From the NCBI GenBank assembly GCA_003663535.1, contig QMUE01000086.1:1-6339 (forward strand): DNA of 6,339 nucleotides, read 5' to 3'. Position numbers and translations under genes: made by a program. Of the stretch, positions 5,118-6,339 are shown one piece after another (position 1 is the first letter of the stretch; each line of letters begins with the position of its first letter). Under the pieces are notes generated by a model. It saw only the letters and a program-made list of their open reading frames with translations. It was not told the DNA's origin and made no database searches. The stretch comes from Thermococci archaeon (GTDB lineage Archaea > Methanobacteriota_B > Thermococci > Thermococcales > Thermococcaceae).

Positions 5118-6339
5118 TTATGGGCTTTCACCGTCCGGCCTTTCAAAATCCTTTAAGTCCCAGACAAGCCAGCCTTCAGCCCTTAGCTTTTCTTTTCCTT
5201 TAACTCTTTTGACAACCAGCCCATAAGTTTTCTCCCAATCCTCCAAGCCCACTAACTCACTCTTCCGCTTCAAGTCCTTCAAAATATTCTTGGCTTCCCT
5301 CTCTTCCAAGTTCTTCCACTTAACCTCCACGAAAATTGCCTTTTTTTCTCGCTCATTTAACGCAACCAAATCAATCTCCTCTCCGCGATGCCACCACTTC
5401 CCGATTTTGGTAAAGCGGAAAGGCAATTTATCAGCTTTGTTAAGCTCAATTAAGAACTGCTTTGCAATTCCTTCGAAAACCCAGCCGAGGTAGCGGTTGA
5501 AGTTCCGTTCAAAGTTTTCCACGGCAACTTCTGGAATGCCGAGCTCAATCTCTTCCCTGAATGGGTAGACGAAGGTGTAGTAGAATGCAAAGTAGTTGTC
5601 CCTGATGAAGTACCGGGAATTCTTCCTTTTCTTCTTAGGCTTAACCGTTACCGGGAACTCCCTGCCAACAATGTCAAGGTTCATTAGTATGCTGAGGTAG
5701 CGGGTTAACTTGGAGCCGTCAATCTTAGTTACGGTCTTGAGCTCGTTGAAAGATCGGTATCCGTAACTGATGGCTTCGAGTATAGTATTGTAGGTGCTCA
5801 AATCCCTCAGCTCGTATCGGAGGAGATATTCAGCTTCATTGTAGAAGAAGCCCCTGTTGAAAAAGCTTTCCCTTATGTTTTCCTCCGGTGACAGTGAGGC
5901 ATCAAAGCGGAGAAGGTACTCGGGGATTCCACCAACGGCACCGTAAACTTTGACAACATCCTCCATGTTATAGGTAGGAAAGAACTTCCCAACATGAATA
6001 AACTTCAGGGGTGAAACCTTGAGCGATAATGTTCTTCTTCCATAGATGGGGCTTCCATAAGAAGTCAGCTCCTCCATCATGGAGATGCTTGAGCCACATA
6101 AGACAAGGCTTCCCTTTCTCTTGAAGTCCCAGTATTCCTGGAGGATGCCAAGTATTCGCGGGTAATTCTTAGCGAGTATCTGGAACTCGTCAAGTATTGT
6201 CACAGTACCCTCCGGCAGCCTCTCGAAGAACTCCTCAAAAGATGTTATTGGGTGCCTAAGCAAGGTTTCGTCCTTTGTAAGCGAAAAGAGCTTTGAGTTT
6301 AAAGACTTCAAGGTTTCAACAACTTCTTCCTCTTTGCAT
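5118..6339 (-). CDS. Archaeal ATPase with DUF234-like C-terminal domain (start outside window)
   Basis: Predicted archaeal-type P-loop ATPase (Arch_ATPase family) of unknown role; 406 complete codons are visible and the frame is open to the right edge, so the Walker A loop and start lie outside. Numbering from the Leu codon at 6311: Walker B TVTILDEF at 36-43 (D41, E42), sensor-like CGSSISMMEE at 72-81, SPIYGRR at 87-93, LSLKVSPLKF at 95-104, and GGIPEYLLRF at 127-136, all characteristic. A winged-helix segment spans about 186-212 (SFNELKTVTKIDGSKLTRYLSIL). The DUF234-like end has FEGIAKQF (279-286), WWHRGEEIDLVAL (306-318) and IFVEVKWKN (326-334), giving a PD-(D/E)XK-like set of E280, D314, E329 and K331. 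Thus nuclease residues look intact, but activity is unproven. It ends in TAA followed by an oligo-T terminator. It belongs to a different branch than the two DUF4143-type ATPases downstream. Confidence 0.9.
   Translation of the reverse strand, partial: CKEEEVVETLKSLNSKLFSLTKDETLLRHPITSFEEFFERLPEGTVTILDEFQILAKNYPRILGILQEYWDFKRKGSLVLCGSSISMMEELTSYGSPIYGRRTLSLKVSPLKFIHVGKFFPTYNMEDVVKVYGAVGGIPEYLLRFDASLSPEENIRESFFNRGFFYNEAEYLLRYELRDLSTYNTILEAISYGYRSFNELKTVTKIDGSKLTRYLSILMNLDIVGREFPVTVKPKKKRKNSRYFIRDNYFAFYYTFVYPFREEIELGIPEVAVENFERNFNRYLGWVFEGIAKQFLIELNKADKLPFRFTKIGKWWHRGEEIDLVALNEREKKAIFVEVKWKNLEEREAKNILKDLKRKSELVGLEDWEKTYGLVVKRVKGKEKLRAEGWLVWDLKDFERPDGESP

Noticed and set aside
6309..6311. TTG as start codon of the DUF234-type ATPase
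   Set aside because: The frame stays open to the window edge and the Walker A motif, required before the visible Walker B, must lie upstream.

Overview
The window looks like a chromosomal segment of a hyperthermophilic euryarchaeon of the Thermococcales (Pyrococcus/Thermococcus/Palaeococcus type). The evidence is the archaeal-type valyl-tRNA synthetase, a methyltransferase very like Pyrococcus proteins, Lys/Glu/Arg-rich proteins, TATA-box promoters about 27 bases upstream of leaderless start codons, oligo-T terminators, and several archaea-specific P-loop ATPases. All supported genes lie on the minus strand, so transcription runs from right to left.

Layout from right to left on the plus coordinates: (i) 6339-5118, an archaeal ATPase with a DUF234-like nuclease-fold C-terminus, whose start and P-loop lie outside the window; (ii) 5117-4728, an intergenic stretch with an oligo-T terminator, a hairpin that looks like the right end (omega-RNA end) of an IS200/IS605-type element, and the last 27 codons of a TPR-protein gene cut off exactly at that end; (iii) 4727-3432, a complete AAA_14/DUF4143 ATPase; (iv) 3431-3352, a short control region with three 20-bp palindromes spaced exactly 32 bp apart around a TATA box; (v) 3351-2032, a second complete AAA_14/DUF4143-type ATPase; (vi) 1981-1232, a class I SAM-dependent methyltransferase; (vii) 1231-1040, a promoter region with a nested inverted repeat; (viii) 1039-1, the first 346 codons of valS, which runs off the left edge.

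The left third (valS, methyltransferase) is ordinary core genome, with Shine-Dalgarno-led starts. The right two thirds look like an accessory island: three divergent members of the archaeal P-loop ATPase plus nuclease-like domain class in a row, next to a transposon remnant and a broken gene. No function is established for these ATPases; guesses include DNA transactions, mobile-element biology or defence. The most unusual signal is the phased operator array at 3353-3436, which points to tight, cooperative repression of the ATPase gene starting at 3351, possibly by its own winged-helix segment.
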